Assembly: GCA_000824785.1 (NCBI GenBank)
Contig: CCNB01000012.1
Span: 674,206-738,205, forward strand
Length of the DNA: 64,000 nt
Source of the DNA: Mesorhizobium plurifarium
Lineage (GTDB): Bacteria; Pseudomonadota; Alphaproteobacteria; Rhizobiales; Rhizobiaceae
Direction: 5' to 3'
Shown: positions 28,069 to 35,760 of the stretch, one piece after another
How positions within the stretch are numbered: position 1 is the stretch's first letter
How the letters are laid out: every line of letters begins with the position of its first letter
Program-made: the position numbers and the translations under genes
Notes under the pieces: generated by a model
The model's input: only the letters and a program-made list of their open reading frames with translations
What the model was told of the DNA's origin: nothing
Database searches by the model: none

Positions 28069-28104
28069 GGTTCACTATGAATGTGATGGAACCATGGTGG
28101 TTCG
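28069..28104. promoter_or_regulatory. Candidate operator of the RHH-ParE module
   Basis: Immediately upstream of the antitoxin, GGTTC (28069-28073) and GAACC (28089-28093) flank a TCAC-N7-GTGA inverted repeat, and AACCATGGTGGTT at 28090-28102 holds an ACCATGGT palindrome. This density of short inverted repeats fits autoregulation by the RHH antitoxin, but it has not been tested. Confidence 0.4.
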
Positions 28105-28198
28105 TCAATCCGCGTATCGTGAGCAGAACCTGGCTTGAGCTCGCGCCGTGGTGTGCGAAGACAGCGCTTCTGAAGCGGGCGGCGCTGGGAGCTGCCGC

Positions 28199-28909
28199 CT
28201 ATGTCCGGATAAAGGTAAGGTAAGCAGGCCGGCGTCCCTCGCGAATGGCCTTGGCCTCGTAGCGGGTGCCGGGCCAGCCCTCATAGGGCCGGTGCCAGCC
28301 GGCCGCGTCTTCGGCCTGCCACAAGAAGGCGCCGTGATCGCGGCAGGCAAGCAGCGTCCAGTTGACATAGCTGTCGATGTCGGAGGCGAAGCGGAACCTG
28401 CCGCCGGCTTTCAGCACCCGGGCAAATCGGCCGAGATTGGCGGCGCCGACGAAGCGCCGCTTCCAGTGCTTCTTCTTCGGCCATGGATCGGGATAAAGCA
28501 GGTCAATGCCGTCGAGCGAGCCTGACGGCAGCCAGTCGAGCAGGCGCGTGGCGTCGTCGTCATAGACTCTCAGATTGGCAAGCGGCGCCTTGCCGAGCGC
28601 CGTCATCATCTTGGCCATGCCGTTGACGAAGGGCTCGACGCCGATGAAGCCGGTCTCCGGCGCTTCCGTGGCGCGATGCAGGAGATGCTCGCCGCCGCCG
28701 AAGCCGATTTCCAGCTGCAGCGCCGAAACCTGTGCCTTGAACAAGGTCTTGAGGTCAGCCGGCGCTTGCGCCGTCAGGTCAATCCGGTACTCGCGCAGGC
28801 CGCTTTCGAGGGCAATCGCCTGCTGCGGGCGTATGGTTTTGCCGTGCCGGCGGCCGAAGAATCCTTCGGTCGCCCGGCTCGGCCTGTCCTTTGCGTCCGC
28901 TGGCGTCAG
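28199..28909 (-). CDS. trmB: tRNA (guanine-46-N7)-methyltransferase TrmB, apparent CTG start
   Basis: TrmB methylates G46 in the variable loop of tRNAs. Motifs include LQLEIGFGGGEHLLH (SAM site), NLRVYDDDATRLLDW and the family signature LLYPDPWPKKKHWKRRF. Downstream of 28744 only a TTG start exists, but the frame continues upstream with clearly conserved TrmB sequence (EGFFGRRHGKTIRP, then ALESGLREYRIDLTAQAPADLKTL). No ATG, GTG or TTG occurs in that part; the best start is CTG at 28909-28907, which overlaps the metK TGA in the manner of an ATGA junction. This gives 236 residues, the normal family length. An AAGGA lies 12 nt upstream. Confidence 0.85.
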   Translation of the reverse strand: MTPADAKDRPSRATEGFFGRRHGKTIRPQQAIALESGLREYRIDLTAQAPADLKTLFKAQVSALQLEIGFGGGEHLLHRATEAPETGFIGVEPFVNGMAKMMTALGKAPLANLRVYDDDATRLLDWLPSGSLDGIDLLYPDPWPKKKHWKRRFVGAANLGRFARVLKAGGRFRFASDIDSYVNWTLLACRDHGAFLWQAEDAAGWHRPYEGWPGTRYEAKAIREGRRPAYLTFIRT

Positions 28910-30171
28910 GCGGCAACGGCGTCCTTGAGCGCCTTGGCGAGATCGGTCTTCTCCCAGGAGAAGGAACCGTCGCGGCCTGCCTTGCGGCCGAAATGGCCGT
29001 AGGACGAGGTTTTCGCGTAGATCGGCTTGTTGAGGTCGAGATGACGGCGGATGCCCGACGGCGAGAGATCCATCACCTTGCGCAGGGCCTCCTCGAGCTT
29101 CGCTTCCTCGACCTTGCCGGTGCCGTGCAGGTCGACATAGACCGACAGCGGCTGGGCGACGCCGATGGCATAGGAGAGCTGGATGGTGCAGCGGTCGGCA
29201 AGCTTGGCCGCCACCACGTTCTTGGCGAGGTAGCGCGCCGCATAGGCCGCCGAACGGTCGACCTTGGTGGTGTCCTTGCCCGAGAAGGCGCCGCCGCCAT
29301 GCGGTGCCGCGCCGCCATAGGTGTCGACGATGATCTTGCGGCCGGTGAGGCCGGCGTCGCCGTCAGGCCCGCCGATGACGAACTTGCCGGTCGGGTTGAT
29401 GTACCAATTGCAGTCCTCGGCGATCCTCAGGTCGCCAAGCGCCTCCCGGATATAGGGCTCGACCACCTTGCGGACCTTCTTGGAGTCCCAGCTCGCATCG
29501 AGATGCTGAGTGGAGAGCACGATCTGCGTGACCTCCGCCGCCTTGCCGTCGGCATAGCGCACGGTGACCTGGCTCTTGGCGTCCGGGCCGAGCTTGCCGG
29601 CCTCGCCATTGCCTTCATGGCGTGCCGCAGCCAGCAATTCGAGAATCTTGTGGCTGTAATAGATCGGCGCCGGCATCAGGTCGGGCGTCTCGCGGCAGGC
29701 GTAGCCGAACATGATGCCCTGGTCGCCGGCGCCTTCCTCGCCCTGCCGGTCGGCGGCGTTGTCGACGCCCTGGCCGATGTCGGGCGACTGGCCGTGCAGC
29801 AGCACGTCGATCTTGGCGGTCTTCCAGTGGAAGCCGGACTGCTCGTAGCCGATCTCGCGGATCGCCTTGCGGGCAACAGACTTGAACTTGGCCGGGTTGA
29901 CCACCGGATGGCCGGACGCATCCTTGAGGACGTTGCCCGCCTTGTCCTTCTTCAAAAGCGTGTCGGGGACGCGGACCTCGCCGGCGATGACGACGCGGTT
30001 GGTGGTGGCCAGCGTCTCGCAGGCGACGCGCACCTTCCACGGATCCATGCCCGTCTTCTTGGCTTCGCGATAGACCAGATCGACGATCTCGTCGGAGATA
30101 CGGTCACAGACTTTGTCGGGATGACCCTCGGAGACGGATTCCGAGGTGAAGAGATAATTCTGCCGCGTCAC
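28906..30171 (-). CDS. metK: S-adenosylmethionine synthetase
   Basis: MetK makes SAM from methionine and ATP. The GTG at 30171, after an AGAGGGGA ribosome binding site, gives 421 residues starting VTRQNYLFTSESVSEGHPDKV. Family landmarks are the P-loop-like GHPDKVCDRISDEIVD, GAGDQGIMFGYA near residue 150 and GGGAFSGKDTTKVDRSAAYAARY near 295. The 421-residue length is longer than E. coli MetK (384) and typical of rhizobia. The frame is open to 30288 but would cross a terminator hairpin. Its product is the substrate of the next gene trmB and of several methylases in this window. Confidence 0.96.
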   Translation of the reverse strand: MTRQNYLFTSESVSEGHPDKVCDRISDEIVDLVYREAKKTGMDPWKVRVACETLATTNRVVIAGEVRVPDTLLKKDKAGNVLKDASGHPVVNPAKFKSVARKAIREIGYEQSGFHWKTAKIDVLLHGQSPDIGQGVDNAADRQGEEGAGDQGIMFGYACRETPDLMPAPIYYSHKILELLAAARHEGNGEAGKLGPDAKSQVTVRYADGKAAEVTQIVLSTQHLDASWDSKKVRKVVEPYIREALGDLRIAEDCNWYINPTGKFVIGGPDGDAGLTGRKIIVDTYGGAAPHGGGAFSGKDTTKVDRSAAYAARYLAKNVVAAKLADRCTIQLSYAIGVAQPLSVYVDLHGTGKVEEAKLEEALRKVMDLSPSGIRRHLDLNKPIYAKTSSYGHFGRKAGRDGSFSWEKTDLAKALKDAVAA

Positions 30172-30185
30172 GGGTGTCCCCTCTT

Positions 30186-30306
30186 GAAAAAAGATCGGCA
30201 GGGCTGCCGATTTTGGCGCGCCACGTGTTAGCGGTGCCGGGCGCCGCTCGTCAAGCGGCGCGACGGTTCTGGCATGAATGTAAGGCATAGGTAAAAATCA
30301 ATCGGC
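30186..30306 (-). promoter_or_regulatory. metK leader with terminator hairpin (possible attenuator)
   Basis: Read on the minus strand, the leader has a 7-bp hairpin (30261-30255 with 30247-30241), then a terminator stem (30211-30205 with 30200-30194, loop 4) followed by CTTTTTTC, ending about 14 nt before the metK GTG. An upstream segment (GCCGATT, 30306-30300) could pair with the terminator's 5' arm (AATCGGC, 30212-30206) as an antiterminator. No known SAM riboswitch consensus was recognised by eye. Confidence 0.6.
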
Positions 30307-30720
30307 GTCGTCGGCGGAGAGCGCCTTCACCAGATCGATGATCCGGCGGCGCACCTTGACGTCGCCGATCTTGACGAAAGCCCGGTTGAGCTGAAGCCCT
30401 TCGGGACTGCCGCAGAATTCGATGGCGAAGGCCATCGAGGAGTCTTCGGCAAATCCCCGATTGCCGCCGCCGGTCTCCTCGCCCGGGGCATCCTCGAAAA
30501 AGAAGGCGACGGGAACGCTCAGGATGGAGGCGATCGCCTGCAGACGGCTGGCGCCAACCCTGTTCGTGCCCTTTTCGTACTTCTGGATCTGCTGAAAGGT
30601 GATGCCGAGATTTTCACCCAGCTTTTCCTGGCTCATTCCAAGCATATTGCGACGCAGCCGGATGCGACTCCCGACGTGGATGTCGATCGGATTCGGCTTC
30701 TTCTTGTTCTCTTCTGTCAT
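30298..30720 (-). CDS. XRE-family helix-turn-helix regulator
   Basis: A 140-residue regulator with an N-terminal Cro/CI-type helix-turn-helix (VGSRIRLRRNMLGMSQEKLGENLGITFQQIQKYEKGTNRVGASRL near residues 16-60) and a C-terminal part of unknown fold ending in an acidic tail. Proteins of this kind are conserved between lnt and metK in rhizobia; some relatives respond to low pH. The target is unknown. It may regulate itself and metK, which follows after the leader. Confidence 0.88.
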   Translation of the reverse strand: MTEENKKKPNPIDIHVGSRIRLRRNMLGMSQEKLGENLGITFQQIQKYEKGTNRVGASRLQAIASILSVPVAFFFEDAPGEETGGGNRGFAEDSSMAFAIEFCGSPEGLQLNRAFVKIGDVKVRRRIIDLVKALSADDAD

Positions 30721-30860
30721 TTTTTCCTCGCCGAATTTTTCCGGCTTTTTCTATTTTGTTCCGCCCATATGAAGCCGGAGCCACCTGCCCCAACAGAACC
30801 CTCCAACCGACTTCGAGAAAATTTTAGGCGTTACAGTATGAGTTTCTAATGTGCCGACTG

Positions 30861-32459
30861 TCAATTCACCCGTAGCCGCTGCCTTACATTCAATGTGAAG
30901 GCTATCAGCGCAAACACCAACATGATCAGCAATCCGTTAATGCGCCGCTGGTCGGGAGACAGGAGGGCGCGCCCAGATACCGGCACATGCGCGTCGATGG
31001 CGCCGCGCGCGTCGACGGCGAGCGCATCGATGATCCGCCCACGCGAATCGACGACTGCGGAGATGCCGTTGTTGGCCGCGCGCAACAGAGGCAATCCATT
31101 CTCCACCGCGCGAATCTGGGCCTGCCTGAAGTGTTGATACGGGCCCGGCGTGTCGCCAAACCAAGCGTCGTTGGTGACGTTCACAATTAAGTCAGTTGAC
31201 GCAGCGTCGACGGCGACGAGATCGGGAAAGATCACTTCGTAGCAGATGAACGGAGCAGCGCGCAGGCCACCCGGCACGGCGATCGGATGCCGCTCGTTGC
31301 CGGCGGCGAAATTCATCGGCCCGGCAACGAGCTGGCCGATGCCGAAGCGTTCGAAAAGGTCGGCGAAGGGCAGATACTCGCCGAAGGGCACCAGATGCAC
31401 CTTGTCGACCGCATCGACGATCTCGCCCTTGTCGTTGATCGCCACGACGGAATTGTAATAGCGGCTGCCGGCGCTCGCGGATCCGCCCTCCTCGCGCACG
31501 ACACCGGCAATCAGCATCTGGCCGTCGGCCAGCATGTCGCCCAATGCCGTCAGCGCGTCCGGACGCTCAGTGAACAGGAACGGCACCGACGTTTCCGGCC
31601 ACAGGATGAGCTGCGGCTTGGCATGCCCCTCTTCCGGCGCTTTCCCCGATATCCCCAACAAAGTTGCGAAGATGCGGTCGCGCACCGAGGCGTCCCACTT
31701 CTCGCTGAGATCGACCGCGGGCTGGACGATGCGGACATCGATCGAGCGCGTCGGCTTGACCGGGGTGGCGAGCCGGAAATAGCCGAAGCCGACATCGGCG
31801 GTGACAAGGATGACGAGCAGGGCGATACCCAGCCTCAGATGCCGGCGCGCCGCGACCAGCGCGGGAAGGGAAAACAGGAAGACGGCGAGCGCGTTCATGC
31901 CGATCGTCCCGGTCACCGACACGCTCTGCATCAGGAGCGGCACCGGCATCGCCGCGTAGCCTATGGCGTTCCAGGGAAAACCTGTGAAGAGGAAGTCGCG
32001 CAGCCACTCGGCAAGGCCGAAGCCGAAGGCAAGGGCGGCGATGCGGCCGATGTCGCTGCTCCAGAACAGCCGCGCCACCACGGTGGCAAAGCCATAGAAG
32101 AAGGCCAGCGCGAAGGGGATGCCGACAACGGCGAAGGGCAATGCCCAGGCGAAGCTGTCGGCCTCGACCAGCAAGGCCTGGCCGATCCACCACAGGCCCG
32201 CGAGGAAATAGCCGAAGCCGAACCACCAGCCGGTGGCGAAAGCCGGCCTCAGACGCCGGAACCAGCCGTCGGAAGCCTCGCCCGTGGCGCCGTCGAGCAG
32301 CCAGACGAGCACCGGAAACGAGACGAAGCAGACGGCGAAGAAGTCGTAAGGCGCCTGGGCAAGCACCGCCAGCGCTCCGGCGGCAAAGGCCACCAGCGCC
32401 CGCCGCCACCCCCAAAGCAGAATTATCCGGCCGGCAAAGCGCTGCATCAAGCTTCCCAA
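30861..32459 (-). CDS. lnt: Apolipoprotein N-acyltransferase
   Basis: Lnt adds the third acyl chain to lipoproteins in the inner membrane. The 532-residue protein has about six N-terminal membrane helices, a nitrilase-like periplasmic domain (about 235-500) and a last helix. The catalytic triad is visible: Glu in LILWPETSVPFLF, Lys in DKVHLVPFGEYLPF and Cys in RAAPFICYEVIFPD. Two lipobox proteins of the RND system at 49.7-51.9 kb and the hydrolase at 62.5 kb would be substrates. Confidence 0.96.
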   Translation of the reverse strand: MGSLMQRFAGRIILLWGWRRALVAFAAGALAVLAQAPYDFFAVCFVSFPVLVWLLDGATGEASDGWFRRLRPAFATGWWFGFGYFLAGLWWIGQALLVEADSFAWALPFAVVGIPFALAFFYGFATVVARLFWSSDIGRIAALAFGFGLAEWLRDFLFTGFPWNAIGYAAMPVPLLMQSVSVTGTIGMNALAVFLFSLPALVAARRHLRLGIALLVILVTADVGFGYFRLATPVKPTRSIDVRIVQPAVDLSEKWDASVRDRIFATLLGISGKAPEEGHAKPQLILWPETSVPFLFTERPDALTALGDMLADGQMLIAGVVREEGGSASAGSRYYNSVVAINDKGEIVDAVDKVHLVPFGEYLPFADLFERFGIGQLVAGPMNFAAGNERHPIAVPGGLRAAPFICYEVIFPDLVAVDAASTDLIVNVTNDAWFGDTPGPYQHFRQAQIRAVENGLPLLRAANNGISAVVDSRGRIIDALAVDARGAIDAHVPVSGRALLSPDQRRINGLLIMLVFALIAFTLNVRQRLRVN

Positions 32460-32544
32460 GTCGCGCGAATCAGGGAGCTAGAGATTTAACAGGCTGTACC
32501 GCCCGATCCAAACCCGGATAAGCGCGGGCTGACACACGATGGCG

Positions 32545-33015
32545 CTATCTGTGCCAGCCCTCGATGCGCAGGCCGCTCAGTCGCTCGGCCTCGTCCTTGG
32601 GCACAACACGCACGGTGCGGGTGAATGTCCAGACGTGGCCTTCGGGGTCACGGGCGCGATATTGACGCTCGCCGTAGAAATGATCCGTCGGCTCTTCCAG
32701 AATTTCCGCGCCTGCCGCGCGCGCTTTCTCGCAATGAGCGTCAAGGTCTTGCTGCAAACGGATATAGACGGCTTGCGTGTTCCTGCCACCGACGGAGGCG
32801 GGACTGGCGATATGCTCATCCCATTCGGAATCGACGATGATGTAGCCGTCGCCGAAACGCATTTCAGCATGCACGAGCCGGCCGTCGGCATCGCTCACCA
32901 GCATGCTCGGCTCGAAGCCGAAGGCCGCCTGCAGCCAGGCCAGGGCCGCGCGCGGATCCTTGTAGAAAACACCCGAGCCCAGAACCGCGTGCTTGAACGG
33001 ATCGTCCATCGCCAT
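32545..33015 (-). CDS. VOC (glyoxalase/PhnB-like) family protein
   Basis: A 156-residue protein of the vicinal oxygen chelate superfamily: GSGVFYKDPRAALAWLQAAFGFEPSMLV, HAEMRFGDGYIIVDSEWDEH, RLQQDLDAHCEKARAAGAEILEEPTDHFYGERQYRARDPEGHVWTFTR. The fold is shared by glyoxalases, dioxygenases and resistance proteins, so no substrate can be named. It lies between lnt and the CorC-like gene, a place where it is not part of the usual conserved core. Confidence 0.85.
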   Translation of the reverse strand: MAMDDPFKHAVLGSGVFYKDPRAALAWLQAAFGFEPSMLVSDADGRLVHAEMRFGDGYIIVDSEWDEHIASPASVGGRNTQAVYIRLQQDLDAHCEKARAAGAEILEEPTDHFYGERQYRARDPEGHVWTFTRTVRVVPKDEAERLSGLRIEGWHR

Positions 33016-33026
33016 CGGAGGCGATA

Positions 33027-34109
33027 TCAGGCCTGTTCGGTGCGGGCCGCGCGGCGGCGCTGACGCTCGCCCTTCTGGCTCTGCACGATGCGCACGCGCT
33101 TGACGCGGCGCGGGTCGGCGTCGAGCACATGGAACTCGAAGCCGGGAATGGCCTGCACGACTTCGCCCCTGGCCGGGACGCGTCCAAGCGTGTTGAAGAT
33201 CATGCCGCCGATGGTGTCGACATATTCGCCATGCTCGCCGGCCGCGAAATCCCCGCCAATCATCTTGGCGACCTCGTCGATCTCGGCCTTGCCGTCGACG
33301 ACGAAGACGCCGTCGCCGGTCTGCGTGATCATCGGTTCGTCGTCGTCATGCTCGTCTTCGATGTCGCCGACCACCATTTCAACGATGTCTTCCAGCGAGG
33401 CGAGGCCATCGGTGCCGCCGTACTCGTCGATGACCAGCGCCATCTGCGTGCGCGTCGTCTGCATGCGACCCATCAGGTCGGAGGCCAGCATCGAGGGCGG
33501 CACGAACAGCACCTGGCGGATCAGATTGAGATCGCCGATGGTGCGCGCGAGATCGACCTGCGCGAGGTCGAGCGCCGTCGTCACCGGCGCCTTCGCCCTG
33601 GCGCGGCCTTTCTTGACGCGGGCGACCTTGGTGATGTGGGCGAGCACGTCGCGGATGTGGACCATGCCGCGCGGATCGTCGAGCGTCTCCGAATAGACCG
33701 GCATGCGCGAATGGCCCGATTGCTCGAAAAGGCCGAGCAGGTCGCCAAGCGTGGTGTTGATCTCCACCGCCTCGATATCGGCGCGCGGCACCATGACATC
33801 CTCGACCCGCACTTCGCGAAGGCGCAGGATGTTGTTGAGCATGGCGCGCTCGCCAGGCGAGAACGCACCGGCATCGGTCGCCGTTTCGGCAAGGGCGCCG
33901 GCGATCTCCTCGCGCAGGCTGGTGCCGTTGCGGTGCCGGAACAGGCCGAGCACCCGGTCGAAGAGGGAAGGACCGGCATGCGTCGCCTCCGCGGCCGCGC
34001 TGCCGGTGGGAATACTCGGACTTGAGCCCTCTTCCGTCTTCTCGGAAGGCTTGGCAGCACTGCCGGCGTCCGGACGGGCGGCAGTTTCTGGTGTGTCGTT
34101 CATCGCCAT
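33027..34109 (-). CDS. CorC/HlyC-type CBS-domain protein
   Basis: A 360-residue cytoplasmic protein with an N-terminal low-complexity region, tandem CBS domains (VRVEDVMVPRADIEAVEINTTLGDLLGLFEQSGHSRMPVY and LIRQVLFVPPSMLASDLMGRMQTTRTQMALVIDEYGGTDGLASLEDIVE) and a C-terminal CorC_HlyC domain (GKAEIDEVAKMIGG to VRIVQSQKG). CorC-like proteins are linked to Mg2+/Co2+ efflux; they sense adenine nucleotides through the CBS pair. The position between ybeY and lnt matches the E. coli ybeZ-ybeY-corC-lnt order. Confidence 0.92.
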   Translation of the reverse strand: MAMNDTPETAARPDAGSAAKPSEKTEEGSSPSIPTGSAAAEATHAGPSLFDRVLGLFRHRNGTSLREEIAGALAETATDAGAFSPGERAMLNNILRLREVRVEDVMVPRADIEAVEINTTLGDLLGLFEQSGHSRMPVYSETLDDPRGMVHIRDVLAHITKVARVKKGRARAKAPVTTALDLAQVDLARTIGDLNLIRQVLFVPPSMLASDLMGRMQTTRTQMALVIDEYGGTDGLASLEDIVEMVVGDIEDEHDDDEPMITQTGDGVFVVDGKAEIDEVAKMIGGDFAAGEHGEYVDTIGGMIFNTLGRVPARGEVVQAIPGFEFHVLDADPRRVKRVRIVQSQKGERQRRRAARTEQA

Positions 34110-34130
34110 CGGGTCAATTGAGCTTTTTTG

Positions 34131-34628
34131 TTACGCGTAGGGATCGGGAATGGCAAGCCTCGCAAGCGCCGCGCGCTCGATCGCTTCCATCTCGTCGGCC
34201 TCTGCGTCGGTCTCGTGATCATGGCCCAAAAGATGCAGCAGGCCATGGATGACGAGATGGGTGATATGGTTCTCGAGCGGCTTGTCTTCCAGGGCAGCCT
34301 CGCGCGCCACCGTCTCGGAGGCGAGCACGATGTCGCCCAGCATCGGCGGCAGCTGGCCGCCCTTCGGGAAGGAAAAAGCCGGGAAAGACAACACGTTGGT
34401 GGGCTTGTCCTTGCCGCGCCACTCGGCATTGAGCGTCCGGATATGGGCATCGTCGGAAAAAACGACGCTGAGCTCGGAAACCCCGCCCGCGCCGGTCTCG
34501 GCGAAGGCGGCCGCAACGGCGCGATCGACGAGGCGCGTCAATTCGGCTTCCGCGGGCCAGCCGCCAGCCTCGACGAAAATATCGATATCGACCGGCGTTT
34601 CGCCGCCAAGTTCCAGGTTTGGAGCCAT
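34131..34628 (-). CDS. ybeY: Endoribonuclease YbeY (rRNA maturation factor)
   Basis: YbeY is a metal-dependent RNase needed for 16S rRNA 3'-end maturation and ribosome quality control. The protein is 165 residues. The zinc motif HxxxHxxxxxH is present in HLVIHGLLHLLGHDHETD near residue 124, and VVFSDDAHIRTLNAEWRGKDKPTNVLSFP near 57 is the other conserved block. It follows phoH by 11 nt. Confidence 0.96.
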   Translation of the reverse strand: MAPNLELGGETPVDIDIFVEAGGWPAEAELTRLVDRAVAAAFAETGAGGVSELSVVFSDDAHIRTLNAEWRGKDKPTNVLSFPAFSFPKGGQLPPMLGDIVLASETVAREAALEDKPLENHITHLVIHGLLHLLGHDHETDAEADEMEAIERAALARLAIPDPYA

Positions 34629-34639
34629 TGCGCCTTTGA

Positions 34640-35689
34640 TCAGCTTTCGGCGCCCAAGCCTCGCGCCAGCTTACCGTCGCGGTCATAGGCCTTGACGATC
34701 TCGGCGACCAGCGGATGGCGCACCACGTCGCCCTCATTGAAGCGGACGGTGACGATGCCCGGCACGCCGTCGAGGATGCGCAGCGCCTCGACAAGGCCCG
34801 ACTTGGTGTTGGGCGGCAGGTCGATCTGGCTCGGATCGCCGGTAACGATCATGCGCGAGTTCTCGCCGAGACGGGTCAGGAACATCTTCATCTGCATCTG
34901 CGTGGTGTTCTGCGCCTCGTCGAGGATCACCGCCGCATGCGCCAGCGTGCGGCCGCGCATGAAGGCCAGCGGCGCGATCTCGATGACCTCGGCGGCGATC
35001 GCCCGCTCGACCTTGTCGGCCGGCATCATGTCGTAGAGCGCGTCGTAGAGGGGCCGCAGATAGGGATCGACCTTCTCTTTCATGTCGCCCGGCAGGAAGC
35101 CCAGCCGCTCGCCGGCCTCGACGGCGGGGCGCGACAGCACGATGCGCTCGACCATGCCGCGTTCGAGCAGCATGGCCGCATGCGCCACCGCCAGATAGGT
35201 CTTGCCGGTGCCGGCCGGGCCGATACCGAAGACCATTTCGGAACGCTCGAGCGCGCGCATATAGGCGTCCTGCGTGAGCGAGCGGGCGTAGATCGTCTTC
35301 TTGCGCGTCGAGATCTGCGCGGCCGAGACCTTGCCCTTGCGCTCCAAGGTCGGCAGCGTCAGCTGGTCGTCGGCGGCAATCGCCATGCGCACGGCGCCGT
35401 CGACGTCCGACTGGCCGATGTCGACGCCCTTCTGCAGGATGCCGTAGAGCGTATCCAGCGCGCGGCGCGCCTGTTCGGCGGCCGAAGCCGAGCCCTTGAT
35501 CGCAAGCTGGTTGCCGCGCGAGCGGATATCGACGCCGAGCTTCTGCTCGAGCCGGGCCAGATTCTCGTCGAACTGACCGTAAAGGGCGCTGGCAAGCTTG
35601 TTGTTGTCGAAGGTCAGTACGATGTGCGCCATGTCGGAAGCCCCGGTCGCCTGGTTCTGGGGCGGATTCTTCAGTTCGGCAGCGCTCAA
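34640..35689 (-). CDS. phoH: PhoH-like ATPase (YbeZ)
   Basis: A 349-residue ATPase thought to work with YbeY in RNA metabolism. The Walker A motif GIGPAGTGKTYLAVAHA is near residue 157, and Walker B is AAVILDEAQNTTQMQMKMFLTRLG near 255. The N-terminal part holds a short KH-like segment (LGVDIRSRGNQLAIKGSASAAEQARRALDTLY). It lies between miaB and ybeY, the classic arrangement. Confidence 0.95.
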   Translation of the reverse strand: MSAAELKNPPQNQATGASDMAHIVLTFDNNKLASALYGQFDENLARLEQKLGVDIRSRGNQLAIKGSASAAEQARRALDTLYGILQKGVDIGQSDVDGAVRMAIAADDQLTLPTLERKGKVSAAQISTRKKTIYARSLTQDAYMRALERSEMVFGIGPAGTGKTYLAVAHAAMLLERGMVERIVLSRPAVEAGERLGFLPGDMKEKVDPYLRPLYDALYDMMPADKVERAIAAEVIEIAPLAFMRGRTLAHAAVILDEAQNTTQMQMKMFLTRLGENSRMIVTGDPSQIDLPPNTKSGLVEALRILDGVPGIVTVRFNEGDVVRHPLVAEIVKAYDRDGKLARGLGAES

Positions 35690-35721
35690 CCGTCTCTCCT
35701 CATCTGCCGAGGCTTGCGGCT

Positions 35722-35760
35722 ATGCATGTCGTTTCCCCAAAATCGCGGAACGACATGCAT
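35722..35760. repeat. Palindrome with ATGCATGTCG ends
   Basis: ATGCATGTCGTTT at 35722-35734 is mirrored by AACGACATGCAT at 35749-35760, a nearly perfect inverted repeat of about 12 bp per arm. It lies between miaB and phoH and its last base is part of the miaB stop codon. It resembles the element at 19022-19065. Confidence 0.7.

Noticed and set aside
28199..28744. trmB starting at the TTG at 28744
   Set aside because: It would remove the conserved EGFFGRRHGKTIRP region that is clearly encoded in frame upstream.
30172..30288. Longer metK N-terminus starting at 30288
   Set aside because: The extension would be encoded by the terminator hairpin and leader; the GTG at 30171 has a good ribosome binding site.
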